In this document: positions 1-8,065 of the stretch, piece by piece
Layout: each line of letters begins with the position of its first letter
Position numbering within the stretch: position 1 is the stretch's first letter
NCBI GenBank assembly: GCA_041392205.1
Contig: JAWKMO010000010.1
Span: forward strand, 1-64,000
Source: Halomarinibacterium sp041392205
Lineage (GTDB): Bacteria > Bacteroidota > Bacteroidia > Flavobacteriales > Flavobacteriaceae
Direction of reading: 5' to 3'
Length of the DNA stretch: 64,000 nt
Notes under the pieces: generated by a model
What the model was told of the DNA's origin: nothing
What the model saw: only the letters and a program-made list of their open reading frames with translations
The model's database searches: none
Made by a program: the position numbers and the translations under genes

Positions 1-159
1 CTTGGCGATGGTAAAGGTAACTTTGCGCATACAAATGGGTACAATCCTTTTATAGATAAGGATGCTAAGGATATGACGCAGATAACCATTAATGGCATGC
101 CCTATTTTATGGTAGTTAGTAATAATGCACCATTAGAAATTTTTACCTTCAATCCGTAA
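1..159 (+). CDS. C-terminal end of an FG-GAP/VCBS repeat protein (partial)
   Basis: The frame is open from the first base and stops with TAA at 157-159, giving the last 52 residues of a protein that begins outside the window. These residues align along their whole length with the C-terminus of the next gene: both have a GDGKG or GNGKG turn, a DAKD motif and the ending VVSNNAPLEVFT (here with I for V). It is therefore the tail of a paralogous FG-GAP/ASPIC-UnbV surface lipoprotein. A hairpin with a T-run follows directly. What the N-terminus looks like cannot be seen. Confidence 0.85.
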   Translation, partial: LGDGKGNFAHTNGYNPFIDKDAKDMTQITINGMPYFMVVSNNAPLEIFTFNP

Positions 160-181
160 TTAATTTGAAGTACAAGTATAT

Positions 182-215
182 AAAGCCCTAAATGAAATTT
201 CATTTTAGGGCTTTT
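182..215 (+). terminator. Rho-independent terminator after the partial FG-GAP gene
   Basis: An AAAGCCCTAAA arm and a TTTTAGGGCTTT arm form a stem of about 15 pairs with one bulged base and a very small loop, followed by T-rich sequence. It separates the two FG-GAP paralogues, so the second gene probably has its own promoter. Confidence 0.75.
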
Positions 216-251
216 TCATTTGAGTTGTAGCTTAAAAAGTATTGTTTTAAA

Positions 252-259
252 TATATTTG
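252..259 (+). promoter_or_regulatory. Possible -7 element for the FG-GAP lipoprotein gene
   Basis: TATATTTG matches the Bacteroidota -7 consensus TAnnTTTG and lies 20 bases before the ATG at 279. The only upstream TTG (225-227) is 24 bases away, longer than the usual spacing, so only the -7 half is supported. Confidence 0.3.
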
Positions 260-278
260 TAATAACAACTTAGCTCCT

Positions 279-3200
279 ATGAAGATTTCTCTCGTATTTT
301 TATTTTGTGGTTTTTTGTTGCTCTCATGCAAAAATTCCAATAAAGAAAACACTACCAGTTCCACAGAAGATATTCCTTTGTTTAAAAAAATTGAAGCTGC
401 TTTTTCGGGCATTACTTTTAATAATACCCTTAAACAAAGTGCCGATTTTAATTTCATGAACTATATGTATGTTTATACAGGTGCTGGGGTTGCAAGCGGT
501 GATATTGATAATGATGGTCTTGTTGATCTTTACTTTGTTTCGAATATGGGACCTAATAAACTCTATAAAAACAAAGGAAATTTACAATTTGAAGACATTA
601 CCATTAACTCAAAAACCGAGGATTACACTGGTTTTTCAACCGGGGTGAGTATGTGGGATGCAAATAATGATGGTTGGTTGGATATTTATGTTTGCAAAGC
701 AGGATCTTTACAAAGCGATAATGGTAGAAGAAACCTCCTCTTTATAAACAACCAAGACGGAACTTTTACCGAAGCAGCCAAAGCTTTGGGTCTTGATGAC
801 CCGGGATACGGTACGCAAGCCTACCCTATCGATTTTGACCGTGATGGAGATTTAGACTTATATGTGGTAAATCACCGTTACGATTTTCAAAATAACGGGC
901 GTATAAGTGGTGCAATACAATCGCAAATAGAAGAAACAACCAGCGATCAACTTTACCGAAATGAAGGAGGTATTTTCACAAAAGTTACCCAACAAGCAGG
1001 CGTTCTCAACAAAGCTTGGGGGCTAAGTGCCGTAGTTTCAGATTTTAACAAAGATGGCTGGGATGATATTTATGTGGCCAACGACTTTATGGAACCCGAC
1101 ATTTTATACATTAACCAAAAAGATGGTTCTTTTAAAAATGAAATTAACCAAAGGATGAACCATATTTCTAACTTCTCTATGGGGACCGATTATGCCGATT
1201 TAAATAATGACCTCTATAATGACCTGGTAAGTTTGGATATGGTTTCAGAAAGCCACGTGAAAAGTAAAGAAAATATGGCCTCTATGAGTACTCCAAATTT
1301 TCTAAAAATGGTGGAAATTGGATATCATTATCAGTATATGACAAATACATTACAATGGGGCGATAGTCAAGGTAATTTTAGAGAGTCCGCCCAAATGAGT
1401 GGTATTTCTAAAACCGATTGGAGCTGGGCGCCACTCTTAGCCGATTTTGACAATGATGGTTACAAAGATATTTTTATATCAAACGGGGTTGATAGAGATT
1501 ATACCAATCAAGACGCTAGAATCAAATTAAAAGGGGTTATGGCTCGCGGGGAGTCCATGACATTAGATTCACTTTTAAATACTTTTCCTTCGCAACCCAT
1601 AGAAAATTTTATCTATAAAAATAATGGTGACCTTACTTTTACCAAAAAATCTAAAGATTGGGGGTTAGAAATGCCCACCTTTTCTTATGGAGCTAGTTAT
1701 GCCGATTTAGATAACGATGGCGATTTAGACCTAATAGTAAATAATTTAAATTCTGAATCTGGAATCTATGAGAATAAAAGTACCAACAATTACCTTCAAA
1801 TAAAGCTTAACGGACCAGAAAACAATAAGTTTGCCATAGGAACAAAAGTGTTTATTGAAACTGAAAAGGAGCAACAAAAACAAGAACTTTACCTAAACCG
1901 GGGGTATGAATCTTCGGTGGCTCCAATAATCCATTTTGGAGTAGGAGCAGCAAAGGAAATTAAACGAATTGGGGTTGTTTGGCCCGATGGAAAAATTTCA
2001 GAATTAGGAAAAACAGCCAGCAACAAAAGCCTTACCATAAACTATTCCGAAGCCAAAACAGGCAAACTGTCTTTTGAAGCTACTACATTAAAGAAAAAGG
2101 CAATTAACCCAATAGATTTAGGGATTAACTTTACACACGTTGAAAATACCTTCGATGATTATGCACTTCAATTATTACTGCCCCAAAAGCAATCTTCTAA
2201 AGGAACAAAAATGACCGTTGGGGATGTAAACGGAGACGGTTTGGACGACTTCTTTGTGGGCAATGCCAGCGGAAGTCCTGCCGCTTTATACATTCAACAA
2301 ACCAATGGAACATTTTCGCTTTCTAACACTTCGCTATGGTTGGCCGAAAAATCCTATGAAGACGCTAATGCACTGTTTTTTGATGCCGATAATGACAACG
2401 ATTTAGATCTGTATGTGGTAAGTGCTGGGTACGAGTTAAAAGTAGATAGTCCCTTACTTCAAGACAGACTTTATCGTAACGATGGAAAAGGGAATTTCAA
2501 AAAAGACAACGTTGCCTTACCCAAAATGCTAGTATCTGGAAAAGCAATCGCAGTTTCAGATATTGATAATGATGGGGATTTGGATCTTTTTGTGGGGGGA
2601 AATGTGGTTTCAGGAAAATATCCCTTAGCACCACAATCCTTTTTATTAAAAAATGAGGGGGGAAAATTTAGTGATATTACTTCTAAAAGTGCTGAATTAT
2701 CCAATATAGGAATGGTTTCGGAAATACTTTTCACAGATTACGATGGGGATAATGACAAAGACCTTTTACTAGTGGGCGAATGGATGACTCCTACGCTCTT
2801 CAAAAATAATCAAGGCACCTTTTCCAAAGACACTTCGGTAACTGGATTGGAAAACCTTGAAGGCTGGTGGTTTAGTGCTAGCGAAGCCGATCTTGATGGG
2901 GATGGCGATTTGGATTATATACTTGGCAATTTAGGGGCCAATAATAAATTCCATCCATCCATAGAAAAGCCCCTTTTTATTTCTGCCAAAGATTTTGACA
3001 ATAACGGAACGTTTGATGTGGCACTTAGTAAAATAAGCAATGGAAAAGTAGTTCCCGTTCGCGGAAAAGAATGTAGCTCGCAACAAAATCCTTTTTTGTT
3101 GGATAAAATAAAAACCTATAAGGAATTTGCCCACCTCGAATTTAAAGATATCTATGGAGAGGACCAGTTAAAAGATGCCTTTAAACGGCAAGCACATGAG

Positions 3201-3563
3201 TTTAAAAGCGTATTGGTTTATAATGACGGAAAGGGATCTTTTCGAATGGTACATCTCCCCAACGAAGCACAAATGGGGCCCACTATGGCCACTATGGTAA
3301 AAGATATAAATGGGGATGGAAACCTCGATATTTTAGGCGTGGGTGGTTTATACGATGCCGAAGTAGAAACCGTGAGGTATGATGGAAATTTTGGATATTT
3401 GCTATTAGGAAATGGCAAAGGAAGCTTTGTTTCAGAAAAATCTTATGAACCTTACATTCCAAAAGATGCCAAAGATCTAAAACAAGTAACCATTAAAGGA
3501 GTTGTATATTATTTTGTGGTTAGTAATAACGCCCCATTGGAAGTGTTTACGTACCAACTTTAA
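279..3563 (+). CDS. FG-GAP/VCBS repeat surface lipoprotein with ASPIC/UnbV domain
   Basis: A 1094-residue outer-surface lipoprotein. Residues 1-17 form a lipoprotein signal ending in LLSC, so the mature protein should start at a lipidated cysteine. About fourteen calcium-loop motifs of the form DxDxDGxxD follow (for example DIDNDGLVDL, DFDRDGDLDL, DVNGDGLDDF), typical of FG-GAP/VCBS beta-propeller blades; they occupy roughly residues 75-490 and 640-1070. Between these two sets, at about 503-580, is a segment with the GYESS and WPDGK motifs of the ASPIC/UnbV family. Proteins of this family in Bacteroidota are often encoded beside SusC/SusD-type uptake genes, but none is visible here. The preceding partial gene is a close paralogue, so this is a tandem family. 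The ligand is unknown. Family assignment is secure; a role in binding or surface interaction is inference. Confidence 0.9.
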   Translation: MKISLVFLFCGFLLLSCKNSNKENTTSSTEDIPLFKKIEAAFSGITFNNTLKQSADFNFMNYMYVYTGAGVASGDIDNDGLVDLYFVSNMGPNKLYKNKGNLQFEDITINSKTEDYTGFSTGVSMWDANNDGWLDIYVCKAGSLQSDNGRRNLLFINNQDGTFTEAAKALGLDDPGYGTQAYPIDFDRDGDLDLYVVNHRYDFQNNGRISGAIQSQIEETTSDQLYRNEGGIFTKVTQQAGVLNKAWGLSAVVSDFNKDGWDDIYVANDFMEPDILYINQKDGSFKNEINQRMNHISNFSMGTDYADLNNDLYNDLVSLDMVSESHVKSKENMASMSTPNFLKMVEIGYHYQYMTNTLQWGDSQGNFRESAQMSGISKTDWSWAPLLADFDNDGYKDIFISNGVDRDYTNQDARIKLKGVMARGESMTLDSLLNTFPSQPIENFIYKNNGDLTFTKKSKDWGLEMPTFSYGASYADLDNDGDLDLIVNNLNSESGIYENKSTNNYLQIKLNGPENNKFAIGTKVFIETEKEQQKQELYLNRGYESSVAPIIHFGVGAAKEIKRIGVVWPDGKISELGKTASNKSLTINYSEAKTGKLSFEATTLKKKAINPIDLGINFTHVENTFDDYALQLLLPQKQSSKGTKMTVGDVNGDGLDDFFVGNASGSPAALYIQQTNGTFSLSNTSLWLAEKSYEDANALFFDADNDNDLDLYVVSAGYELKVDSPLLQDRLYRNDGKGNFKKDNVALPKMLVSGKAIAVSDIDNDGDLDLFVGGNVVSGKYPLAPQSFLLKNEGGKFSDITSKSAELSNIGMVSEILFTDYDGDNDKDLLLVGEWMTPTLFKNNQGTFSKDTSVTGLENLEGWWFSASEADLDGDGDLDYILGNLGANNKFHPSIEKPLFISAKDFDNNGTFDVALSKISNGKVVPVRGKECSSQQNPFLLDKIKTYKEFAHLEFKDIYGEDQLKDAFKRQAHEFKSVLVYNDGKGSFRMVHLPNEAQMGPTMATMVKDINGDGNLDILGVGGLYDAEVETVRYDGNFGYLLLGNGKGSFVSEKSYEPYIPKDAKDLKQVTIKGVVYYFVVSNNAPLEVFTYQL

Positions 3564-3601
3564 CAACCCTTTATAAGTATCTTAGTGGTTTTTAACACGC
3601 A

Positions 3602-3640
3602 ATTTCGTTATATTTAAGAGAATTAAAAAAATAACGAAAT
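3602..3640. promoter_or_regulatory. Perfect 10-bp inverted repeat covering a possible start codon
   Basis: ATTTCGTTAT at 3602-3611 is exactly complementary to ATAACGAAAT at 3631-3640, with 19 bases between. The right arm includes the first two bases of the ATG at 3639. It could be an RNA hairpin hiding the translation start, or an operator. Neither role is shown by sequence alone. Confidence 0.45.
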
Positions 3641-3767
3641 GGAAAGAAAATTTGAAAGAACCGTAGCACAAAAAAACCCTACAAACCCTACAGGTAATAT
3701 AAACCAAACTACGAATGATTTTAACATTGATGCTGAAACTATTCGTAAAAAAAGAAATAAAAAATAA
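3639..3767 (+). CDS. Possible small protein of 42 residues
   Basis: ATG at 3639 opens a frame of 42 codons ending in TAA at 3765-3767. The peptide is hydrophilic, with an Asn/Thr/Pro-rich middle and a basic tail (RKKRNKK), and has no membrane segment or signal peptide. I do not recognise a family. It fills the gap between the FG-GAP gene and the convergent UDG-like gene, whose stop codon begins at the very next base. Codon use is AT-rich like the neighbours. The start codon sits in the right arm of a perfect inverted repeat. It could equally be a chance frame. Confidence 0.4.
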   Translation: MERKFERTVAQKNPTNPTGNINQTTNDFNIDAETIRKKRNKK

Positions 3768-4427
3768 TTAAAAGAATTTTTTATACTGAAGCACCCTAAA
3801 ATCGACTGTGTTCATTTTGGGGTGTTTCATTTTTAAGTCTTTATATGCTTGCAAACTCCCCACTGCTCTATTGGCAGCACCCGAAGGAGCTATTAGTGAA
3901 ACCGTTTTAATAATCTTTAACGTTGTTGGGTGTATAAATTGATGTATCCTTGGAATATTATCAGAAACGACTCTATAATCTAAGGGATACTTTTTTATCA
4001 ATTTTCTAAAAAAATACTCAGGGCCATTTTTACTATTCCCGCCAGTGAATAAAAGGGTTTCAACCGTTGGATGTTGTTCTAAAATTTGAATTAAATCCCG
4101 AAGCTCCACTTCTTGCATTCCCAAATCACTAGCATCCATTTTATCTCGCTTAGAAGAAGCTACAATATCACAAATGCCAATGCCTCTTTTGGATAAAAAA
4201 TCTTTCCTTTCATTTACGGCTTCTTCGGTTGTTTCAAATCTTAATTTTAATTGAAAAATCTCGTTTAGGATAGGCCACAATTGCCCATCACGACTTCCGT
4301 AGCAAAAATTGACATCTCCTTCTTTTAAATCGCCAGTAGTAAACCGTGGTGGTGGTAAAGTGCCTACAATAAGTTTGGTGGCTGATTCTGGAATATACGG
4401 CGGATATGGATGGCTGTGAAGAAACAA
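3768..4427 (-). CDS. Uracil-DNA glycosylase superfamily-like protein
   Basis: A 219-residue soluble protein. Near residues 19-27 it has KLIVGTLPP, followed by NFCYGSRDGQLWPIL at about 41-55. This is the arrangement of the first motif in the UDG superfamily (a GT/SxPG-type loop followed by an aromatic- and Trp-rich stretch, as in hypoxanthine-type glycosylases). A second loop, FTGGNSKNG, lies near residues 127-135. The expected role is removal of deaminated bases from DNA, but the proposed catalytic loop is atypical (PPPRF rather than PG.S), so activity and substrate are uncertain. Only one base separates it from yaaA upstream, so the two are very likely co-transcribed. YaaA acts in peroxide resistance and DNA protection, which fits a DNA-repair partner. 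Confidence 0.6.
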   Translation of the reverse strand: MFLHSHPYPPYIPESATKLIVGTLPPPRFTTGDLKEGDVNFCYGSRDGQLWPILNEIFQLKLRFETTEEAVNERKDFLSKRGIGICDIVASSKRDKMDASDLGMQEVELRDLIQILEQHPTVETLLFTGGNSKNGPEYFFRKLIKKYPLDYRVVSDNIPRIHQFIHPTTLKIIKTVSLIAPSGAANRAVGSLQAYKDLKMKHPKMNTVDFRVLQYKKFF

Positions 4428-4428
4428 A

Positions 4429-5187
4429 TTATCTTATAAAAACCAACTCCCCTTCGCTGCTCATAGGCTCACTGTAATGATAGCCTTCATAATCAAAGCC
4501 TTTTAAGTCATCCAATGTATTTGCTTTGGTATTTAAAATATAACGCGTCATGTATCCACGTGCTAACTTGGCAAAGGTCATGATGGTTTTGTACTCACCC
4601 TTTTTTAAATCTTTAAAAACGGGAGTAACTACAGGTACTTTTAATTGTTTTGTATCGATAGCTTTAAAGTATTCGTTACTGGCAAGATTCACAAAAAGTT
4701 CGCCTTCTTGTATTTCTTCATTGAGTTTTTGAGTGATTTTATCTTTCCAAAAGTCATATAAGTTTTTGCTTTTACCCACGGGCATTTTGGTTCCCATTTC
4801 CAACCGATAAGGTTGAATTAAATCCAAAGGCTTTAAAATGCCATAAAGTCCAGAAATAATACGAAGACGCTCTTGCATAAATTCAATTTTCTCTGTTGGA
4901 AGTGAATACACGTCTAACCCACGATATACGTCTCCACTAAAAGCATACACCGCAGGGCGTGCATTATCTGCAGTAAAGGGCAAACTCCATTCTTGATTAC
5001 GCTCGTAATTTAATTTTCCTAACGCATCAGAAATACTCATGAGTTTTGATAAATTTTTAGCCGATTTCTTTTTTAAAAGGGTATTTAATTTTTCAGAATC
5101 CTTTAAGAAAGCAGCTTCCGTATGTTTTGAAGTGGGTAATTTAGATTCAAAATCAAGAGATTTTGCTGGAGACAGTACAATTTTCAT
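4429..5187 (-). CDS. yaaA: Peroxide stress protein YaaA
   Basis: A 252-residue protein of the YaaA/DUF328 family, close to the usual length of about 250. It starts MKIVLSPAKSLDFES, the family's hallmark N-terminus, and has the conserved RxISGLYG segment near residue 108, the YDFWKDKIT segment near 144, and LASNEYFKAI near 168. In Escherichia coli, YaaA lowers intracellular free iron under peroxide stress and so limits Fenton damage to DNA; a DNA-binding fold has been reported for the family. It is the first gene of a two-gene unit with the UDG-like gene, and its ATG follows a 121-base intergenic region that also holds an inverted repeat. Confidence 0.93.
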   Translation of the reverse strand: MKIVLSPAKSLDFESKLPTSKHTEAAFLKDSEKLNTLLKKKSAKNLSKLMSISDALGKLNYERNQEWSLPFTADNARPAVYAFSGDVYRGLDVYSLPTEKIEFMQERLRIISGLYGILKPLDLIQPYRLEMGTKMPVGKSKNLYDFWKDKITQKLNEEIQEGELFVNLASNEYFKAIDTKQLKVPVVTPVFKDLKKGEYKTIMTFAKLARGYMTRYILNTKANTLDDLKGFDYEGYHYSEPMSSEGELVFIR

Positions 5188-5281
5188 AGTTCATTGTTTT
5201 TCGTAAAAATAATAAAATTCCCACTTTGGATGGACTTAGGGGAATGTTAAGAATGATATTGTTTAGTAACCTCCCCTTACT

Positions 5282-5302
5282 CCCCTCCTAAATTAGGAGG
5301 GG
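5282..5302. repeat. Perfect GC-rich inverted repeat between rluD-like gene and yaaA
   Basis: A 21-base perfect palindrome built from a CCCCTCCTAA arm, one central base and a TTAGGAGGGG arm, with another CTCCCC run just to its left. It is 7 bases past the stop of the RluD-type gene. The T-run lies before the hairpin in the direction of that gene, so it is a poor Rho-independent terminator. It looks like the short GC-rich intergenic palindromes scattered in some flavobacterial genomes. Confidence 0.5.
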
Positions 5303-5308
5303 AAAAAA

Positions 5309-6370
5309 TTATTCTATTACATGCTGTGAGTAGTTACGCCATTTTTCTAAACAAGCCAACATATCTTCTGGAATGGGAGTTTCAAAGCGCAAGATTTTCC
5401 CTGTGGAGGGATGTTCAAAACCTAAAGTGCGTGCATGAAGTGCTTGACGTGGCAAGAGTTTAAAACAATTTTCTACAAATTGCTTGTATTTGGAAAAGTG
5501 AGTTCCTTTTAAAATTTCGTGTCCCCCATAACGTTCATCGTTAAATAAGGTGTGCCCAATGTGTTTTAAATGCACTCGGATTTGATGGGTACGACCTGTT
5601 TCTAATTTACAAGAAAGAAAGGTAACATAACCCAAACGTTCCAAAACTTGGTAGTGGGTAACGGCGGGCTTCCCTTTTAAATCGGCATCATCGCCTAAAA
5701 AAACGGTATTCTGTAAACGATTTTTGGGATGACGCCCTATGTGACCTTGAATAGTACCACTATCTTCTACTACATTACCCCAAACTAAAGCTACGTATTC
5801 TCTCTCGGTAGTTTTATTGAAAAATTGTTTTGCCAAATGGGTCATGGCTTCTTCCGTTTTTGCAACAACTAAAAGTCCACTGGTGTCTTTATCAATTCGG
5901 TGAATTAATCCTGGGCGATTACTTGAATTATTGGGTAAATTTTCAAAATGAAAGGTAAGTGCATTAATGAGTGTTCCGCTATAATTACCGTGACCTGGAT
6001 GCACTACCATCCCAGCCGGTTTATTAACCACCACAAGGGCATCATCTTCGTACACAATATCCAGCGGAATATTTTCTGGGGTAAGTAAGAACTCATAGGG
6101 AGGGTGTTCAAACATTACCGTAACCACATCGCCCGCTTTTACTTTATAATTGGACTTTACAGGGTTATTGTTTACGTAAATATTGCCCTCTGTAGCAGCC
6201 TTCTGAATTTTATTACGAGTGACATTTTCAATTTTATTCATTAAATATTTATCCACTCGTAAGGGTTGTTGTCCCTTATCGGCTACAAATCGAAAGTGTT
6301 CGTAGAGATCATCATGGTCTTCTTCTTCAAGCGCCGCTTCATTAATTTTCCCCATCTTCTTCGCTGGCAT
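5309..6370 (-). CDS. rluD: RluD-type 23S rRNA pseudouridine synthase
   Basis: A 353-residue enzyme of the RluA/RluD family that converts uridine to pseudouridine in large-subunit rRNA. Residues about 36-85 form an S4 RNA-binding domain (LRVDKYLMNKI ... VNNNPVKSNYKVKAGD). The catalytic core holds HRIDKDTSG with the nucleophilic Asp160, followed by the family motif TGRTHQIRVHL near residue 262. Assignment to RluD rather than RluC rests on the S4 domain and general likeness. The gene overlaps the PASTA gene upstream by 29 bases, so translation is probably coupled. ATG at 6370 gives the full S4 domain; a later start would still keep it, so the first 30 acidic residues are the least certain part. 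Confidence 0.9.
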   Translation of the reverse strand: MPAKKMGKINEAALEEEDHDDLYEHFRFVADKGQQPLRVDKYLMNKIENVTRNKIQKAATEGNIYVNNNPVKSNYKVKAGDVVTVMFEHPPYEFLLTPENIPLDIVYEDDALVVVNKPAGMVVHPGHGNYSGTLINALTFHFENLPNNSSNRPGLIHRIDKDTSGLLVVAKTEEAMTHLAKQFFNKTTEREYVALVWGNVVEDSGTIQGHIGRHPKNRLQNTVFLGDDADLKGKPAVTHYQVLERLGYVTFLSCKLETGRTHQIRVHLKHIGHTLFNDERYGGHEILKGTHFSKYKQFVENCFKLLPRQALHARTLGFEHPSTGKILRFETPIPEDMLACLEKWRNYSQHVIE

Positions 6371-6974
6371 TGTTATTTATATCAAGCGCATTGGTAGCTT
6401 CTTGAATTTCTTCACTATTTAAACCTCCTTTACCATCACCCAATACCAAATCTATTACCGTTGTTTTTTGAAGCTTCTCTCCGGGTTTTATCTTTTTCCC
6501 CTGAAAAGAAATTTCCAAAACTTCATCTTTAGCTATATACTTTCGATAATTTATTTTCCCAATTTCAAAGCCTAAGGCTCTTAAAGTAGGTGCGGCTTGA
6601 CGCATGGTTTTCCCAACTACAGGAGGAACTTCAATCATAGGATATCCAGATCTATTTATTGAAAGGTAAATTTTTCGGTTTTCTTTCACAAATTTACCCG
6701 CTTTTGGGATTTGTTCAATAACGGTTTTGTATGGAAAATCTGGATTGTAATTGGTGGTATCCATAATTTCTAGCTTCAAATCCAAATCGTCCAAAACTTC
6801 CTCGGCTTGTTCCAGTGTCATTTTTGCCAAATCGGGCACTTCAATTTTTTGTCCATGATGGGTACTAAATCGTAGCCACCCCAAAACTATAAGCGACAAC
6901 CCAAAAATAACCAAAACAGCATATCCTAATTGTTTTAGAAATGCTTTGGTAAAAAGAAATTTTAAAAAATTCAT
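6342..6974 (-). CDS. Membrane-anchored PASTA domain protein
   Basis: A 210-residue protein with a short cytoplasmic N-terminus, one membrane helix at about residues 15-33, and two PASTA domains at about 43-109 and 114-180 (each opens with a VPDL- or VPPVVGKT-like strand and a helix beginning xxQAxxxL). A low-complexity acidic tail ends EEDGEN. PASTA domains bind peptidoglycan stem peptides or muropeptides in kinases and penicillin-binding proteins of Gram-positive bacteria. Here they stand alone on an anchor, as is common in Bacteroidota. The divergent neighbour ddl makes D-Ala-D-Ala for the same polymer, which supports a cell-wall link. The exact role is unknown. Confidence 0.88.
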   Translation of the reverse strand: MNFLKFLFTKAFLKQLGYAVLVIFGLSLIVLGWLRFSTHHGQKIEVPDLAKMTLEQAEEVLDDLDLKLEIMDTTNYNPDFPYKTVIEQIPKAGKFVKENRKIYLSINRSGYPMIEVPPVVGKTMRQAAPTLRALGFEIGKINYRKYIAKDEVLEISFQGKKIKPGEKLQKTTVIDLVLGDGKGGLNSEEIQEATNALDINNNASEEDGEN

Positions 6975-6991
6975 ACGTTCTTGTTAGTAGG

Positions 6992-6999
6992 CAAAAATA
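6992..6999 (-). promoter_or_regulatory. Possible -7 element for PASTA-rluD operon
   Basis: On the minus strand this reads TATTTTTG, matching TAnnTTTG, 18 bases upstream of the PASTA start codon. No TTG is seen at the expected -33 spacing, so support is partial. Confidence 0.3.
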
Positions 7000-7036
7000 G
7001 TGAATCGAATTTTAGTACGTTTAAAGGTAATAGTGA

Positions 7037-7044
7037 TATTTTTG
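7037..7044 (+). promoter_or_regulatory. Possible -7 element for ddl operon
   Basis: TATTTTTG matches TAnnTTTG and lies 25 bases before the ddl start. A second match, TAGTTTTG at 7060-7067, is too close to the ATG to serve unless the transcript is leaderless. No -33 TTG at normal spacing. Confidence 0.3.
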
Positions 7045-7069
7045 TTAACGAAGTTATTATAGTTTTGGT

Positions 7070-8050
7070 ATGGAAAAAAAAAGAGTGGCAGTTGCTATGG
7101 GAGGGTACTCTAGCGAATTTGAAATTTCGCTTCAGAGCGGAAGTGTCGTTTGTGAGTTTATAAACCCTGAAAAATATGAAATATTTCCTATTCATATTTT
7201 AAAAGAAGGTTGGTTCTACATCGCAACTACGGGTACAAAATACCCTGTAAATAAGGGAGATTTCAGTTTTAGTGAGGGCACAAAAACGATTGTTCCAGAT
7301 GTTGTTTTTAATACCATACACGGGACTCCTGGCGAAGACGGATACATGGCTTCTTATTGGGAGCTACTGGGCATCCCTCATACGAGCACGGGATTTTATC
7401 AAGCGGCTTTAAGTTTTAATAAACGAGATTGTCTTTCGGTGTTAAAAAACTTTGGGATTAAATGTGCCAATTCTTATTATGTAAATAAAGGGGATGACAT
7501 AAATATTGTCGAAATCGTTAAAATTGTAGGGCTTCCCTGCTTCGTTAAACCAAATCGTTCTGGATCCAGTTTTGGGGTAAGTAAAGTGAATACTTTTGAA
7601 GAAATGATGCCCGCCCTTGAAAAAGCCTTTACTGAAGATTCTGAAATTATTATTGAAACGGCTTTAGTTGGAACTGAAGTTTCTGTAGGGGTTTATAAAA
7701 ACGGAGTTGAGTTAGTAGTACTCGCTCCTACTGAAATTGTTTCGGAGAATGACTTTTTTGATTATGAAGCCAAATATTTAGGAAAATCGCAAGAAATTAC
7801 TCCTGCTCGAATTTCAGAAGAAGAAACCCTTACCGTACAAACCGAAGCTAAAAAAATATACCATTTACTAAATATGAGAGGGATTACGCGAACAGACTTT
7901 ATTATTCAAGAAGGCATTCCTTATTTTATTGAAACCAATACCACTCCTGGCTTGTCCAAAGAAAGTATTGTTCCCAAACAAGTTCGTGACGCCGGTATGA
8001 CATTAGGAGAATTTTTTGAAATCTTAATTGAAGCAGCTTTCCCAAAATAG
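7070..8050 (+). CDS. ddl: D-alanine--D-alanine ligase
   Basis: A 326-residue ATP-grasp enzyme that joins two D-alanines for the peptidoglycan stem peptide in the cytoplasm. The N-terminus KKRVAVAMGGYSSEFEISLQSG carries the family's GGxSxExxxSLxSG motif; HGTPGEDG follows at about residue 84. The ATP-grasp domain holds CFVKPNRSGSSFGVSK at about 158-173 and ends with the metal-binding FIETNTTPGLSKESIVPKQ near 283-301. Length is normal for the family. It is divergent from the PASTA gene and is followed after 15 bases by coaD, suggesting a ddl-coaD-permease transcript. Confidence 0.97.
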   Translation: MEKKRVAVAMGGYSSEFEISLQSGSVVCEFINPEKYEIFPIHILKEGWFYIATTGTKYPVNKGDFSFSEGTKTIVPDVVFNTIHGTPGEDGYMASYWELLGIPHTSTGFYQAALSFNKRDCLSVLKNFGIKCANSYYVNKGDDINIVEIVKIVGLPCFVKPNRSGSSFGVSKVNTFEEMMPALEKAFTEDSEIIIETALVGTEVSVGVYKNGVELVVLAPTEIVSENDFFDYEAKYLGKSQEITPARISEEETLTVQTEAKKIYHLLNMRGITRTDFIIQEGIPYFIETNTTPGLSKESIVPKQVRDAGMTLGEFFEILIEAAFPK

Positions 8051-8065
8051 TAGTATCTTTAACAG

